Shown here: one piece after another, positions 7,000 through 17,075 of the stretch | Numbering within the stretch: position 1 is the stretch's first letter | Layout: every line of letters starts with the position of its first letter | DNA from: Pseudomonadota bacterium | GTDB taxonomy: Bacteria; Pseudomonadota; Alphaproteobacteria; Rhizobiales; Rhizobiaceae | NCBI GenBank assembly: GCA_020161665.1 | Contig: JAIUPA010000042.1 | Location: 1-41,157 of the forward strand | DNA length: 41,157 nt | Direction: 5' to 3' | Notes under the pieces: model-generated | Told to the model about the DNA's origin: nothing | The model's database searches: none | The model's input: only the letters and a program-made list of their open reading frames with translations | Made by a program: the position numbers and the translations under genes

Positions 7000-8529
7000 A
7001 TGACAGAAAGCCAGCAAACGACCATTGCCTTTCTTGAGGCCGCCTTGGCGGATCGGCCCATCCGCCGGGTCGAAACCCATATCTCGCTGGTGCTGATGGC
7101 CGGGGACACCGTTTTCAAACTGAAGAAGACGCTGAAGCTGCCCTATGCCGATTTCTCCACTCCACAGTTACGGCTCGCCGCCTGCGAGAACGAGGTGGCG
7201 TTGAACCGCCGCACGGCACCCGACCTTTATCGCGGCATTCGCCGTATCACCCGCACAGCGGATGGCGGTGTGGAGTTTGACGGCCCTGGCGACCTCATCG
7301 ACGCGGCCGTTGAAATGCACCGCTTCGATGAAGACGAACTTTTCGACCGACTGGCCGAACGCCATTCCCTATCCCTGCCGTTGATGGAAGAAACGGCACT
7401 CGCCATCGCCCGCTTCCATGACAAGGCCGATGTGCTGCACACGGGCGGCGGTGCCGCCAACCTGCGCGCCGTGCTCGATATCAACCGTTCTGGCTTTGCC
7501 ACGTCCCATGTCTTCACGCCGGGGCGCATCGACGCACTCGACGCGCGGCTGCGCCACCATCTGGACCGCCATGCCGAACGGCTCGACGCCCGTGAAAAGG
7601 ACGGAAAACTGCGCCTTTGCCATGGCGACCTCCACCTTCGCAACATCTACCGTACCGAAACAGGCCCGCGCCTGTTCGACTGCATTGAATTCAACGACGC
7701 GATTGCCTCGGTGGATGTGCTCTACGACCTCGCCTTCCTGCTGATGGACCTGTGGCACCGTGGCCTGCCCGACCTCGCCAATGCGGTGGCAAATCGCTAC
7801 ATCGACCGCACGGGAGACGATGACGGATTTATCCTCCTGCCGCTCCTCATGGCCATCCGCGCCGAAGTGCGCGCCCATGTGACCGCAACGCAGGCTGAAC
7901 ATGCGGGAAAGAATGAAGACGCACTTCGCAAACTGGCCGGGGAATATTTTGATCTGGCCGAAGGTCTGCTCGGCCATACACCGCCCTGCCTCATCGCCAT
8001 GGGCGGCTTTTCCGGCTCCGGTAAATCGACGCTTGCCGTCGCAATCGCCCCGATGATCGGCCAGCCACCCGGCGCGCGCCTTCTGGAAAGTGATCGTCTG
8101 CGCAAATCGCTCTTTGGCGCCGGGCTTGCCGAACGCCTGCCGCTTGAGGCCTATACATCGGATATATCGCAGACGGTCTATCGCCAGCTATTTGAAAAAG
8201 CCGAGGCGATTCTTCGAGAAGGGGGCTGCGTTGTGGTCGATGCCGTATTCGACCGGGCGGACGACCGCGCCACCTTGGCCGAAATCGCTCAACGCCTCGC
8301 AGTTCCGTTTTACGGATACTGGCTCGACATGGATGGCGAGTGCCTGAAAGCCCGCATCCTCAGCCGTTGTCAGGGCGATTCGGATGCCACGGTCGATGTG
8401 CTGGAAAAGCAAATGGCCCGCGATACCGGGCCAATGGAATGGACAAAACTGAACGCCGCCAGTTCCTCCCAGAATCTGGCGGCGCAGGTTCTCAAAGCAA
8501 TGAAGGCAGATCAGCCAGCCAGCATATAG
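7000..8529 (+). CDS. Fused aminoglycoside-phosphotransferase-like kinase and P-loop (gluconate-kinase/zeta-like) ATPase, substrate unknown
   Basis: The 509-residue protein has two kinase-like halves. Residues about 20-320 resemble the aminoglycoside phosphotransferase fold: FKLKKTLKLPYADFS early, then the catalytic loop CHGDLHLRN (His208, Asp210, Asn215) and a metal-site FDCIEFNDAI segment. Residues about 330-500 are a P-loop kinase with a Walker A GGFSGSGKST at 335-344, VVVDAVFDRADDR and a lid with LKARILSR. The arrangement is widespread in proteobacteria (COG2187 joined to COG0645), but I know of no defined substrate. The ATG at 7000 has AGGGAG about 8 bases upstream; an in-frame GTG at 6979 is less likely. 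Its last 19 bases overlap a small gene on the opposite strand. Confidence 0.85.
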   Translation: MTESQQTTIAFLEAALADRPIRRVETHISLVLMAGDTVFKLKKTLKLPYADFSTPQLRLAACENEVALNRRTAPDLYRGIRRITRTADGGVEFDGPGDLIDAAVEMHRFDEDELFDRLAERHSLSLPLMEETALAIARFHDKADVLHTGGGAANLRAVLDINRSGFATSHVFTPGRIDALDARLRHHLDRHAERLDAREKDGKLRLCHGDLHLRNIYRTETGPRLFDCIEFNDAIASVDVLYDLAFLLMDLWHRGLPDLANAVANRYIDRTGDDDGFILLPLLMAIRAEVRAHVTATQAEHAGKNEDALRKLAGEYFDLAEGLLGHTPPCLIAMGGFSGSGKSTLAVAIAPMIGQPPGARLLESDRLRKSLFGAGLAERLPLEAYTSDISQTVYRQLFEKAEAILREGGCVVVDAVFDRADDRATLAEIAQRLAVPFYGYWLDMDGECLKARILSRCQGDSDATVDVLEKQMARDTGPMEWTKLNAASSSQNLAAQVLKAMKADQPASI

Positions 8530-8621
8530 CCGTAGGTGCCAAGCACCCCGACAAGCGCCATGCCGCAGATGGTGCGGGTCTTGTTGTTGAGAACAGTCTC
8601 AAGAATGGACTGAAAATTCAT
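8511..8621 (-). CDS. Small single-pass membrane protein, 36 residues
   Basis: A short ORF that is easily missed: it starts with ATG at 8621, preceded by AGGAGATCACCGC, an excellent Shine-Dalgarno at good spacing. It encodes a polar N-terminus (MNFQSILETVLNNKTRT) and one hydrophobic helix (ICGMALVGVLGTYGYMLAG) that ends at the stop. The hydrophobic stretch is long enough to cross the membrane. The 3' end overlaps the kinase-fusion gene by 19 bases in convergent orientation. The gene is divergent from the P1-peptidase gene. Function is unknown and I do not recognise a family, but the SD-start-TM combination makes translation plausible. Confidence 0.6.
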   Translation of the reverse strand: MNFQSILETVLNNKTRTICGMALVGVLGTYGYMLAG

Positions 8622-8701
8622 GCGGTGATCTCCTCTTCCCTGCTAAACAAATTAGATGAGATACCTTCAGGAAGAAAGCCCCCGGCATATTGGACAAAAG
8701 C

Positions 8702-9688
8702 ATGATGAACCTGATCACCGATATTGAAGGCGTAGCCGTTGGTCATGCCACGGATCTGACACTCGGCTCGGGCGTCACGGCCATTATCTTTGATGCACCG
8801 GCAGTCGCATCCGGCTCCGTTCTGGGCGGCGCACCGGGTGGCCGCGACACGGCCCTTCTCGATCCCTCCATGACCGTGCAGACCGTTGATGCCTTCGTGC
8901 TCTCCGGCGGCTCGGCCTTCGGGCTGGATGCGGCGGGTGGCGTGCAAGCGGGCCTGCGCGAAATCGGCAGGGGGCTGGAGGTCGGATCGACGCGCGTACC
9001 CATCGTGCCGCAGGCCATCCTCTTTGACCTCTTGAACGGCGGCGACAAGAACTGGGGGCTCCATTCCCCCTACCGCGACATGGGTTACGAAGCCTTCCGC
9101 GTCGCGGCCAAAGGCGCGTTCGCACTGGGCAGCGTCGGTGCCGGAGCAGGCGCCACAACGGCCACCTTGAAAGGCGGCCTCGGCTCGGCCAGCGCCATGA
9201 CCTCGAAAGGGATCAAAGTGGCCGCACTGGTCGCCGTCAACGCTCTGGGCAGCGCAACGGTGGGCGATACGGCCCATTTCTGGGCGGCACCCTTCGAGAA
9301 AGAGGACGAATTCGGCGGCCTTGGCCTGCCCACCCACTTCTCGGAACAGGATCGCGCGCTTCGCCTCAAAGGCGTTGACCTGAAGGCCACGACGATCGGC
9401 GTGATTGTCACCGACGCGACACTGACCAAGGCCGAGGCCCATCGCCTTTCGATCATGGCCCATGACGGCTTTGCCCGCGCACTTCTGCCCGGCCACCTGC
9501 CCGCCGATGGCGACACGGTTTTTGCCGCCGCGACAAGCCGCAAACCCGCCACTGACTTCGCCGGCTTCATGGAGCTGTGCCATCTCGCGACGCAGGTTTC
9601 AGCCCGCGCCGTGGCTCGTGGTGTCTTTGAAGCCACCAGCCTGCCCTTCGCCGCCTGCCCACCGTCCTGGAAGGACCGTTTCGGCTGA
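8702..9688 (+). CDS. P1-family (MEROPS S58) self-processing N-terminal-nucleophile peptidase/amidase
   Basis: The 328-residue protein starts NLITDIEGVAVGHATD and has the family hallmarks GGAPGGRDTALLDP, VDAFVLSGGSAFGLDAAGGV and NWGLHSPYRDMGYEAF. S58 enzymes (DmpA aminopeptidase, BapA, nylon-oligomer hydrolase NylC) cut themselves and expose a Ser or Thr nucleophile. Aligning from memory with NylC (Thr267, Asp306, Asp308), the equivalents here are Thr230 in KATTIGVIVT and Asp269/Asp271 in PADGDTVFA. The residue before the nucleophile is Ala instead of Asn. Substrate is unknown; D-amino-acid or beta-peptides are possible. An ATG at 8705 is an alternative start. The gene is followed 76 bases later by ackA on the same strand. 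Confidence 0.85.
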   Translation: MMNLITDIEGVAVGHATDLTLGSGVTAIIFDAPAVASGSVLGGAPGGRDTALLDPSMTVQTVDAFVLSGGSAFGLDAAGGVQAGLREIGRGLEVGSTRVPIVPQAILFDLLNGGDKNWGLHSPYRDMGYEAFRVAAKGAFALGSVGAGAGATTATLKGGLGSASAMTSKGIKVAALVAVNALGSATVGDTAHFWAAPFEKEDEFGGLGLPTHFSEQDRALRLKGVDLKATTIGVIVTDATLTKAEAHRLSIMAHDGFARALLPGHLPADGDTVFAAATSRKPATDFAGFMELCHLATQVSARAVARGVFEATSLPFAACPPSWKDRFG

Positions 9689-9764
9689 AACTTGGCCCCA
9701 ACCGGAAACGGCAAGGATGACAGAGGGCCATTTCCATGTCAGGAAAGCGCCGGAGGAGACTATC

Positions 9765-10943
9765 ATGGACGGAAAATTGCTGCTGACCTTCAACACCGGA
9801 TCATCCACCGTGAAGATCGGCGTCTTTGATCATGGCCCCGGCTTCCTGAAGCGCATCGGCAAGGGCATGCTGGATTTCAGCAGCCGCCCCTTGACGTTTC
9901 ACCTGATGGAAGGACCGCAAACCTTTCATGTGCCGTTGCGCAGCGAAGGCGATGGCGTCCTGACCGACGTGATCGAGGAGGTGTTCGAGTGGCTCGGCGA
10001 ACATTTTGACCTGTCTGCGATTGATGCCGTGGCGCACCGCGTCGTGCATGGCGGACGTGATTTCACCGGCCCGGTGATGATCGATGAAACAGCACTGGGC
10101 GAAATCGAGGCGCTCACCGTTCTCGCGCCGTTGCACCAGCCCCATATCGTTCGTCTCATTCACGCCATCCGCAGCCTTCGCCCGGAATTGCCGCAAACGG
10201 CCTCCTTCGACACCGCCTTCCACCGCACGATGAGCGAACACGTCCAGCGTTTCGCCCTGCCGCGCGCACTCTACGACGAAGGCATCCGCCGTTACGGTTT
10301 CCATGGCCTGTCCTATAAATTCATCGCCGGTGAACTCGCCCGCCGCGACGCAACGCTGGCCGCAGGCCGCGTGATCACGGCCCATCTCGGCTCGGGTGCC
10401 AGCCTCTGCGCCATGAAGAATGGCCGCAGCGAAGACACGTCCATGAGCTTCACCACGCTTGACGGCATCCCGATGGCCACGCGCTGCGGGGCGCTCGACC
10501 CCGGCGTGCTTCTGCACCTGCTGACGGAACGCAGCATGAGCCGCCCGGCGGTGGAAGATATGCTCTATCGCCGCTCCGGCCTGCTCGGCGTGTCCGGGAT
10601 CAGCGCTGATACACGCATGCTGCTGGCCTCCGACAAGCCGGAAGCCCGCGAAGCGCTGGACCTGTTCTGCTTCCGCACCGCTGGCGAAATCGCCCGCCAG
10701 ACCGTGGCGCTCGGCGGTCTCGACGGCCTCGTCTTTACCGCAGGCATTGGCGAGAACCAGCCGCCGATCCGCGCCCGGATTGTCGAGCACCTCGGCTTCC
10801 TTGGCATTCGTTTGGATGAGGAGGCGAATGCCGCCAATTCGGAAGTGATTTCGGCGAAGGATTCGGCCGTAAAGGTCATGGTGATCGCCACCAACGAAGA
10901 GCGCGTGATTGCCGAAGAGGCACTGTCCCTTCTCGACGGCTGA
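9765..10943 (+). CDS. ackA: Acetate kinase (acetate/propionate kinase family)
   Basis: AckA interconverts acetate plus ATP with acetyl phosphate plus ADP. The 392-residue protein has the ASKHA-fold signatures: FNTGSSTVKIGVF at the N-terminus, AHRVVHGGRDF, ASFDTAFHRTM (catalytic Asp), RRYGFHGLSYKF, AHLGSGASLCAMKNG, and a C-terminal FTAGIGENQPPIRARI. I chose the ATG at 9765 because GGAGGAG lies a few bases upstream; longer in-frame extensions overlap the peptidase gene and lack support. No phosphotransacetylase or phosphoketolase is in the window. The product faces the propionyl-CoA genes, so propionate kinase activity is a conceivable alternative, although AckA is the safer call. Confidence 0.92.
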   Translation: MDGKLLLTFNTGSSTVKIGVFDHGPGFLKRIGKGMLDFSSRPLTFHLMEGPQTFHVPLRSEGDGVLTDVIEEVFEWLGEHFDLSAIDAVAHRVVHGGRDFTGPVMIDETALGEIEALTVLAPLHQPHIVRLIHAIRSLRPELPQTASFDTAFHRTMSEHVQRFALPRALYDEGIRRYGFHGLSYKFIAGELARRDATLAAGRVITAHLGSGASLCAMKNGRSEDTSMSFTTLDGIPMATRCGALDPGVLLHLLTERSMSRPAVEDMLYRRSGLLGVSGISADTRMLLASDKPEAREALDLFCFRTAGEIARQTVALGGLDGLVFTAGIGENQPPIRARIVEHLGFLGIRLDEEANAANSEVISAKDSAVKVMVIATNEERVIAEEALSLLDG

Positions 10944-10975
10944 GACAGGCCGGGCTTTCCAAAGCTTACAAATAG

Positions 10976-11010
10976 AAACGCCGCGTCAAGCCCCCTTAGA
11001 CGCGGCGTTT
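10976..11010. terminator. Bidirectional terminator between ackA and the methylmalonyl-CoA mutase gene
   Basis: A 12-bp perfect inverted repeat (AAACGCCGCGTC / GACGCGGCGTTT) with an 11-nt loop lies between the two convergent genes. The A-run on one side and T-run on the other let it serve both strands. Confidence 0.88.
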
Positions 11011-11035
11011 CTTCCTGCCAGGTTCCCGTTCGGGA

Positions 11036-13177
11036 TCAGTCGTTGCGCAGGCGACCTTCAACGAGGTCGAGCACAGAGCGCGCGGCATCCATAACATTGG
11101 TGCCGGGACCGAACACGGCGGAAACACCATGTTCCAGCAGGTAATCATAATCCTGACGCGGGATGACGCCGCCGACGACGACAATCACATGATCCGCACC
11201 ACGAGCCTTGAGCGCTGCCACAAGCTGCGGAGCGAGCGTCTTGTGACCGGCTGCCAGCGACGACATGCCAACCACCTGCACCTTTTCCGCAACGGCCAGA
11301 TCAGCCGCTTCTTCCGGCGTCTGGAACAACGGACCGGCAACGACATCGAAGCCGATATCGCCGAAGGCCGAGGCAATCACCTTGGCGCCGCGGTCGTGGC
11401 CGTCCTGACCGAGCTTGGCGATCAGAACGCGTGGAGCGGCACCCTTGGAAGCCTTGTAATTGCTCAGGCGATCCGCAAGGATCGACAGTTCCGGATCGCC
11501 CTCATAGGCCTTGCCATAGATGTTGCGAACAACCTTCGGAACAGCCGCGTGGTCACCGAAGACCGAACGCATGGCGTCGGAGATTTCGCCGACCGTGGCG
11601 CGTTCGCGGGCCGCGTTGACGGCGGCTTCGAGAATGTTGCCTTCGCCGGTCTTGGCCACTTCCGTCAGGCGGGCGAGAGCCGCTTCAACGGCAGCCGTGT
11701 TGCGGCGACGCTTGGTTTCTTCGATACGCTTGATCTGTGAGGCGCGAACAGCCGTGTTGTCGATTTCGAGAATGTCGATGGCGGCTTCGTTTTCCAGACG
11801 GAACTTGTTGACGCCGACGATGACTTCCTCGCCCTTGTCGACAGCAGCCTGGCGACGGGTCGCGGCTTCCTCGATGAGGCGCTTCGGCAGGCCGTCATCG
11901 ACAGCCTTGGTCATGCCGCCCAGCGATTCCACTTCCTCGATCAGCGCCCAGGCCTTTTCAGCCAGTTCGTTGGTCAGGCTTTCGACATAGTAGGAACCGG
12001 CCAGCGGATCGACCACCTTGGTGACGCCGGTTTCGTTCTGCAGGATCAGCTGCGTGTTACGCGCGATGCGGGCCGAAAACTCGGTCGGCAGTGCGATGGC
12101 TTCGTCGAGCGCGTTGGTGTGCAGCGACTGCGTACCGCCAAGAGCGGCCGAAAGAGCTTCATAGGCCGTACGGACAACGTTGTTGTACGGGTCCTGCTCC
12201 TGCAGCGAAACGCCCGAGGTCTGGCAGTGCGTGCGCAGCATCAGCGAACCGGGCTTCTTCGGCTCGAATTCCTTCATGATGCGGGTCCAGAGCAGGCGCG
12301 CGGCGCGCAGCTTGGCGGCTTCCATGAAGAAGTTCATGCCAATGGCGAAGAAGAACGACAGGCGACCGGCGAACTCATCGACGTTCAGGCCCTTGGCAAT
12401 GGCGGCGCGCACATATTCGCGACCGTCAGCCAGCGTGAAGGCCAGTTCCTGCACCAGCGTCGCACCGGCTTCCTGCATGTGGTAGCCGGAAATCGAGATG
12501 GAGTTGAACTTCGGCATCTCCTTCGCCGTGTACTCGATGATGTCGGCAATGATGCGCATCGAGGGCTGCGGCGGATAGATGTAGGTGTTGCGAACCATGA
12601 ACTCCTTCAGAATGTCGTTCTGAATGGTCCCGGAAAGCTTGTCGCGCGAAACGCCCTGCTCTTCACCCGTGACGATGAAGTTGGCGAGGATCGGGATCAC
12701 GGCGCCGTTCATGGTCATCGAAACGGAGATGTTTTCGAGCGGAATACCGTCGAACAGGATCTTCATGTCTTCGACGCTGTCGATGGCCACACCGGCCTTG
12801 CCGACGTCGCCGACGACGCGCGGATGGTCACTGTCATAGCCGCGGTGCGTGGCAAGGTCGAAAGCGACCGACACGCCCTGCTGACCGGCGGCCAGTGCCT
12901 TGCGATAGAAGGCGTTGGATTCTTCAGCGGTCGAGAAACCGGCATACTGACGGATCGTCCACGGACGACCGGCATACATCGTGGCGCGCGGGCCGCGGAT
13001 GAAGGGATCGAAACCCGGCAGCGAGCCGAGGTGGCCAATGCCATCAAGATCCTCAGCCGTGTAGAGCGGCTTAACTGCAATGCCTTCCGGCGTGTTCCAG
13101 ATCAGCGAATCGGCCGGGCGCTTGAGCTCCTTCTCGGCCATGATCTTCCAATCGGCGACAGTTTTATCCCCCGACAT
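11036..13177 (-). CDS. scpA: Methylmalonyl-CoA mutase, single-subunit cobalamin-dependent
   Basis: The enzyme converts (R)-methylmalonyl-CoA to succinyl-CoA using adenosylcobalamin, the last step of propionyl-CoA assimilation. At 713 residues it matches E. coli ScpA/Sbm (also called bhbA or mcm in rhizobia). The N-terminal TIM barrel holds [26 protein letters not shown], with Tyr and Arg residues of the active site. The C-terminal B12 domain carries the base-off motif D592-G-H594-D-R-G597 in [18 protein letters not shown], with His594 as the lower cobalt ligand. The ATG at 13177 was chosen because GAGGAGAG lies upstream; in-frame upstream codons look non-coding. It lies downstream of pccA on the same strand, separated by hairpins. 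The chaperone MeaB/ArgK and the epimerase are not in the window. Confidence 0.96.
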   Translation of the reverse strand: MSGDKTVADWKIMAEKELKRPADSLIWNTPEGIAVKPLYTAEDLDGIGHLGSLPGFDPFIRGPRATMYAGRPWTIRQYAGFSTAEESNAFYRKALAAGQQGVSVAFDLATHRGYDSDHPRVVGDVGKAGVAIDSVEDMKILFDGIPLENISVSMTMNGAVIPILANFIVTGEEQGVSRDKLSGTIQNDILKEFMVRNTYIYPPQPSMRIIADIIEYTAKEMPKFNSISISGYHMQEAGATLVQELAFTLADGREYVRAAIAKGLNVDEFAGRLSFFFAIGMNFFMEAAKLRAARLLWTRIMKEFEPKKPGSLMLRTHCQTSGVSLQEQDPYNNVVRTAYEALSAALGGTQSLHTNALDEAIALPTEFSARIARNTQLILQNETGVTKVVDPLAGSYYVESLTNELAEKAWALIEEVESLGGMTKAVDDGLPKRLIEEAATRRQAAVDKGEEVIVGVNKFRLENEAAIDILEIDNTAVRASQIKRIEETKRRRNTAAVEAALARLTEVAKTGEGNILEAAVNAARERATVGEISDAMRSVFGDHAAVPKVVRNIYGKAYEGDPELSILADRLSNYKASKGAAPRVLIAKLGQDGHDRGAKVIASAFGDIGFDVVAGPLFQTPEEAADLAVAEKVQVVGMSSLAAGHKTLAPQLVAALKARGADHVIVVVGGVIPRQDYDYLLEHGVSAVFGPGTNVMDAARSVLDLVEGRLRND

Positions 13178-13218
13178 GCGATGTCTCTCCTCTAAAGCCT
13201 TCATTTGTATTGTTGAGC

Positions 13219-13248
13219 TGAGGGAAGCACGCGAACGCACTTCCCTCA
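13219..13248 (-). other. Intercistronic hairpin between pccA and the mutase gene
   Basis: A 9-bp inverted repeat, TGAGGGAAG / CTTCCCTCA, with a 12-nt loop lies 42 bases upstream of the mutase start. It has no T-tail, so an RNA-processing or stability role is more likely than termination. Confidence 0.45.
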
Positions 13249-13329
13249 ACCGGCTTCATCCACGCGTCCCCCCCATGCCGGGCCGCTGCGGGTGTGGCTT
13301 TCGTGTGACCCGACGGTAAAGCCGGGTGG

Positions 13330-13354
13330 ATGCGGGCGACCGGGCCGCCCGCAT
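13330..13354 (-). other. Hairpin just after the pccA stop codon
   Basis: An 8-bp inverted repeat (ATGCGGGC / GCCCGCAT) with a 9-nt loop sits 9 bases beyond the pccA stop. It lacks a T-run on the transcribed strand. It may attenuate or protect the upstream message and set different pccA and mutase levels. Confidence 0.45.
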
Positions 13355-13363
13355 GAGCTGTGA

Positions 13364-15376
13364 TCAGCCTTCGAAATCCATGATCATCTCGTCCACAGCC
13401 AGGCTCTGGCCCGGCTTGACGGGGATGGACTTCACAACGGCACGCTTTTCGGCGCGCAGCGTGTTTTCCATCTTCATGGCTTCGACGGTGGCCAGTGCCT
13501 GGCCGGATTCGACCTGATCGCCAACATTCACGAGAATGGAGGTGATCACGCCCGGCATCGGGCACAGAAGCATCTTCGACGTGTCCGGCGGAGCCTTTTC
13601 CGGCATCAGACGGGCAAGCTCGGCAGCGCGCGGCGAACGAACGCGGGCGACCGCGTCGATACCGCGCCAGCGCAGGCGGATGCCCGTGCCGGACAGGTTG
13701 ACCTTGACACCCATGCTTACGCCGTCGACCACGAAGGTCGCATGGCTCTGACCCGGCACCCAGCCGCCGTTGACCGGCGAAACGCCGCCATCGGCAAACT
13801 TCACGAAGGAACCATCAGCATTGGCACCGAGTTCGAGTGCGAACTCGAAACCGGCAATGGTGGCAACCCAGTCGTTGCGAACAACGCGCTGGTGGTTGTC
13901 CATCGTGCCGGAAATCTGCACAGCGCGCTTCTGGAGCGTCTGGTTGATGATGGCAGCAATGGTGGCCAGCTTGCGGGCGCTGTCGGCATCCGCCGCAACG
14001 CCGGTAAAGCCTTCCGGGAACTCTTCAGCGATGAAGGCGGTCGTCAGACGGCCATCGCGGAAGCGCTCATGTTCCATCACAGCCGACAAGAACGGCAGGT
14101 TATGGCCGATGCCTTCGACTTCGAAGTCGTCGAGAGCCGCACTCATGGCGTCAACGGCCTCAAGGCGCGTCGGAGCCCAGGTGCAGAGCTTGGCAACCAT
14201 CGGGTCGTAGTACATCGAGATTTCGCCGCCTTCGAAGACGCCCGTGTCGTTGCGGATGATCGCACCCGTGGTCGTTTCGCCTTCAACCGGCGGACGGTAA
14301 CGCGTCAGGCGACCAATCGACGGCAGGAAGTTGCGGTACGGGTCTTCAGCGTAGAGGCGGCTTTCAACGGCCCAGCCGTTGAGCTTCACGTCAGCCTGAC
14401 CGAAGGCCAGCTTTTCGCCCTGAGCCACGCGGATCATCTGCTCGACGAGGTCGAGGCCGGTGATCAGTTCCGTAACCGGATGTTCCACCTGCAGACGGGT
14501 GTTCATTTCGAGGAAGTAGAACTTCTTCTCCTTGCCATCGACGATGAATTCCACCGTACCAGCGGAGTGATAGCCCACCGACTTGGCAAGAGCGACAGCC
14601 TGTTCGCCCATGGCCTTGCGGGTGGCTTCATCGAGGAACGGCGACGGAGCCTCTTCGATGACCTTCTGGTTACGACGCTGGATCGAGCATTCGCGTTCGC
14701 CGAGGTAAAGCACGTTGCCATGCTTGTCGCCGAGAACCTGAATTTCGATGTGGCGCGGCTCGGTGACGAACTTTTCGATGAAGATACGGTCATCGCCGAA
14801 GGAGTTCTTGGCTTCGTTCTTGGAGGCCTGGAAACCTTCGCGGGCTTCCTGGGCGTTCCAGGCAATACGCATGCCCTTACCACCGCCGCCTGCAGAGGCC
14901 TTGATCATGACCGGATAACCGATCTGGTCGGAGATCTTCACGGCTTCGTCGGCATCCTCGATCAGGCCCATGTGGCCCGGAACGGTGGAAACACCGGCTT
15001 CGGCAGCAAGCTTCTTCGAGGTGATCTTGTCACCCATGGCTTCGACGGCATTCACCGGCGGGCCAATGAAGGTCACGCCTTCCTTTTCGAGCGCCGCTGC
15101 AAAGAGCGGGTTTTCGGACAGGAAGCCATAGCCCGGATGAACGGCATCAGCGCCGGTCTGACGGATGGCATCGATGATCTTGTCGATCACGATGTAGGAC
15201 TGGTTGGACGGCGGCGGGCCGATATGCACCGCTTCGTCGGCCATCTTCACATGCAGGGCGTCACGGTCGGCGTCGGAATAGACAGCCACCGTCTTGATGC
15301 CCATCTTCTTCGCCGTCTTGATGACGCGGCAGGCGATTTCGCCACGGTTGGCGATCAGGATTTTCTTGATAGACAT
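13364..15376 (-). CDS. pccA: Propionyl-CoA carboxylase alpha subunit (biotin carboxylase plus biotin carrier)
   Basis: The 670-residue subunit carboxylates its own biotin with bicarbonate and ATP and hands it to PccB. It starts KKILIANRGEIACRVIKTAKKMGIKTVAVYSD, the biotin-carboxylase N-domain. It contains the ATP-grasp glycine loop KASAGGGGKGMRIAW and catalytic EMNTRLQVEHPVTE. The C-terminal biotinyl domain carries biotin on Lys635 in VEAMKMENTLRAE. The length and the BT-domain linker between about 500 and 600 fit PccA better than the shorter AccC. The ATG at 15376 is the only start that begins with the family N-terminus; a long in-frame upstream extension overlaps pccB and is not real. It follows pccB by 16 bases, so they are one operon with the mutase. 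Confidence 0.96.
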   Translation of the reverse strand: MSIKKILIANRGEIACRVIKTAKKMGIKTVAVYSDADRDALHVKMADEAVHIGPPPSNQSYIVIDKIIDAIRQTGADAVHPGYGFLSENPLFAAALEKEGVTFIGPPVNAVEAMGDKITSKKLAAEAGVSTVPGHMGLIEDADEAVKISDQIGYPVMIKASAGGGGKGMRIAWNAQEAREGFQASKNEAKNSFGDDRIFIEKFVTEPRHIEIQVLGDKHGNVLYLGERECSIQRRNQKVIEEAPSPFLDEATRKAMGEQAVALAKSVGYHSAGTVEFIVDGKEKKFYFLEMNTRLQVEHPVTELITGLDLVEQMIRVAQGEKLAFGQADVKLNGWAVESRLYAEDPYRNFLPSIGRLTRYRPPVEGETTTGAIIRNDTGVFEGGEISMYYDPMVAKLCTWAPTRLEAVDAMSAALDDFEVEGIGHNLPFLSAVMEHERFRDGRLTTAFIAEEFPEGFTGVAADADSARKLATIAAIINQTLQKRAVQISGTMDNHQRVVRNDWVATIAGFEFALELGANADGSFVKFADGGVSPVNGGWVPGQSHATFVVDGVSMGVKVNLSGTGIRLRWRGIDAVARVRSPRAAELARLMPEKAPPDTSKMLLCPMPGVITSILVNVGDQVESGQALATVEAMKMENTLRAEKRAVVKSIPVKPGQSLAVDEMIMDFEG

Positions 15377-15392
15377 TGTCTCTCTCCCCAAC

Positions 15393-16925
<1,533 letters not shown>

Positions 16926-17058
16926 CTCTCACTACCCTCCCTTTGGAACTGAATGCCTTATGTCAAGGCCATACGCGCGTTCCGTCTATCGGTGATCGTC
17001 CCTGAAAAAAACGCTTGATGATGTGCGAATGTGAAGATAACAAAAATGTAATTAGTAA

Positions 17059-17074
17059 ATTGCAAAGTTGCGAA
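17059..17074. promoter_or_regulatory. Candidate PccR/ScfR operator in the pccB-pccR divergent region
   Basis: The sequence TTGCAAAGTTGCGAA holds two half-sites, TTGCAAA and TTGCGAA, as a direct repeat with an 8-nt period. The site lies right against the pccR start codon. Relatives of PccR (R. sphaeroides PccR, Corynebacterium RamB) are known to bind TTTGCAA-type motifs. The repeated half-site in a 150-bp divergent gap suggests that one operator controls both genes; this is inference from motif similarity. Confidence 0.5.
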
Positions 17075-17075
17075 C

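Noticed and set aside
9462..9764. N-terminal extension of acetate kinase by 101 codons
   Set aside because: The extension overlaps the 3' end of the peptidase gene in another frame, and a GGAGGAG SD directly precedes the internal ATG at 9765.
13178..13363. Cobalamin riboswitch before the methylmalonyl-CoA mutase gene
   Set aside because: I saw no B12-box-like segment or the needed length; only simple hairpins are present.
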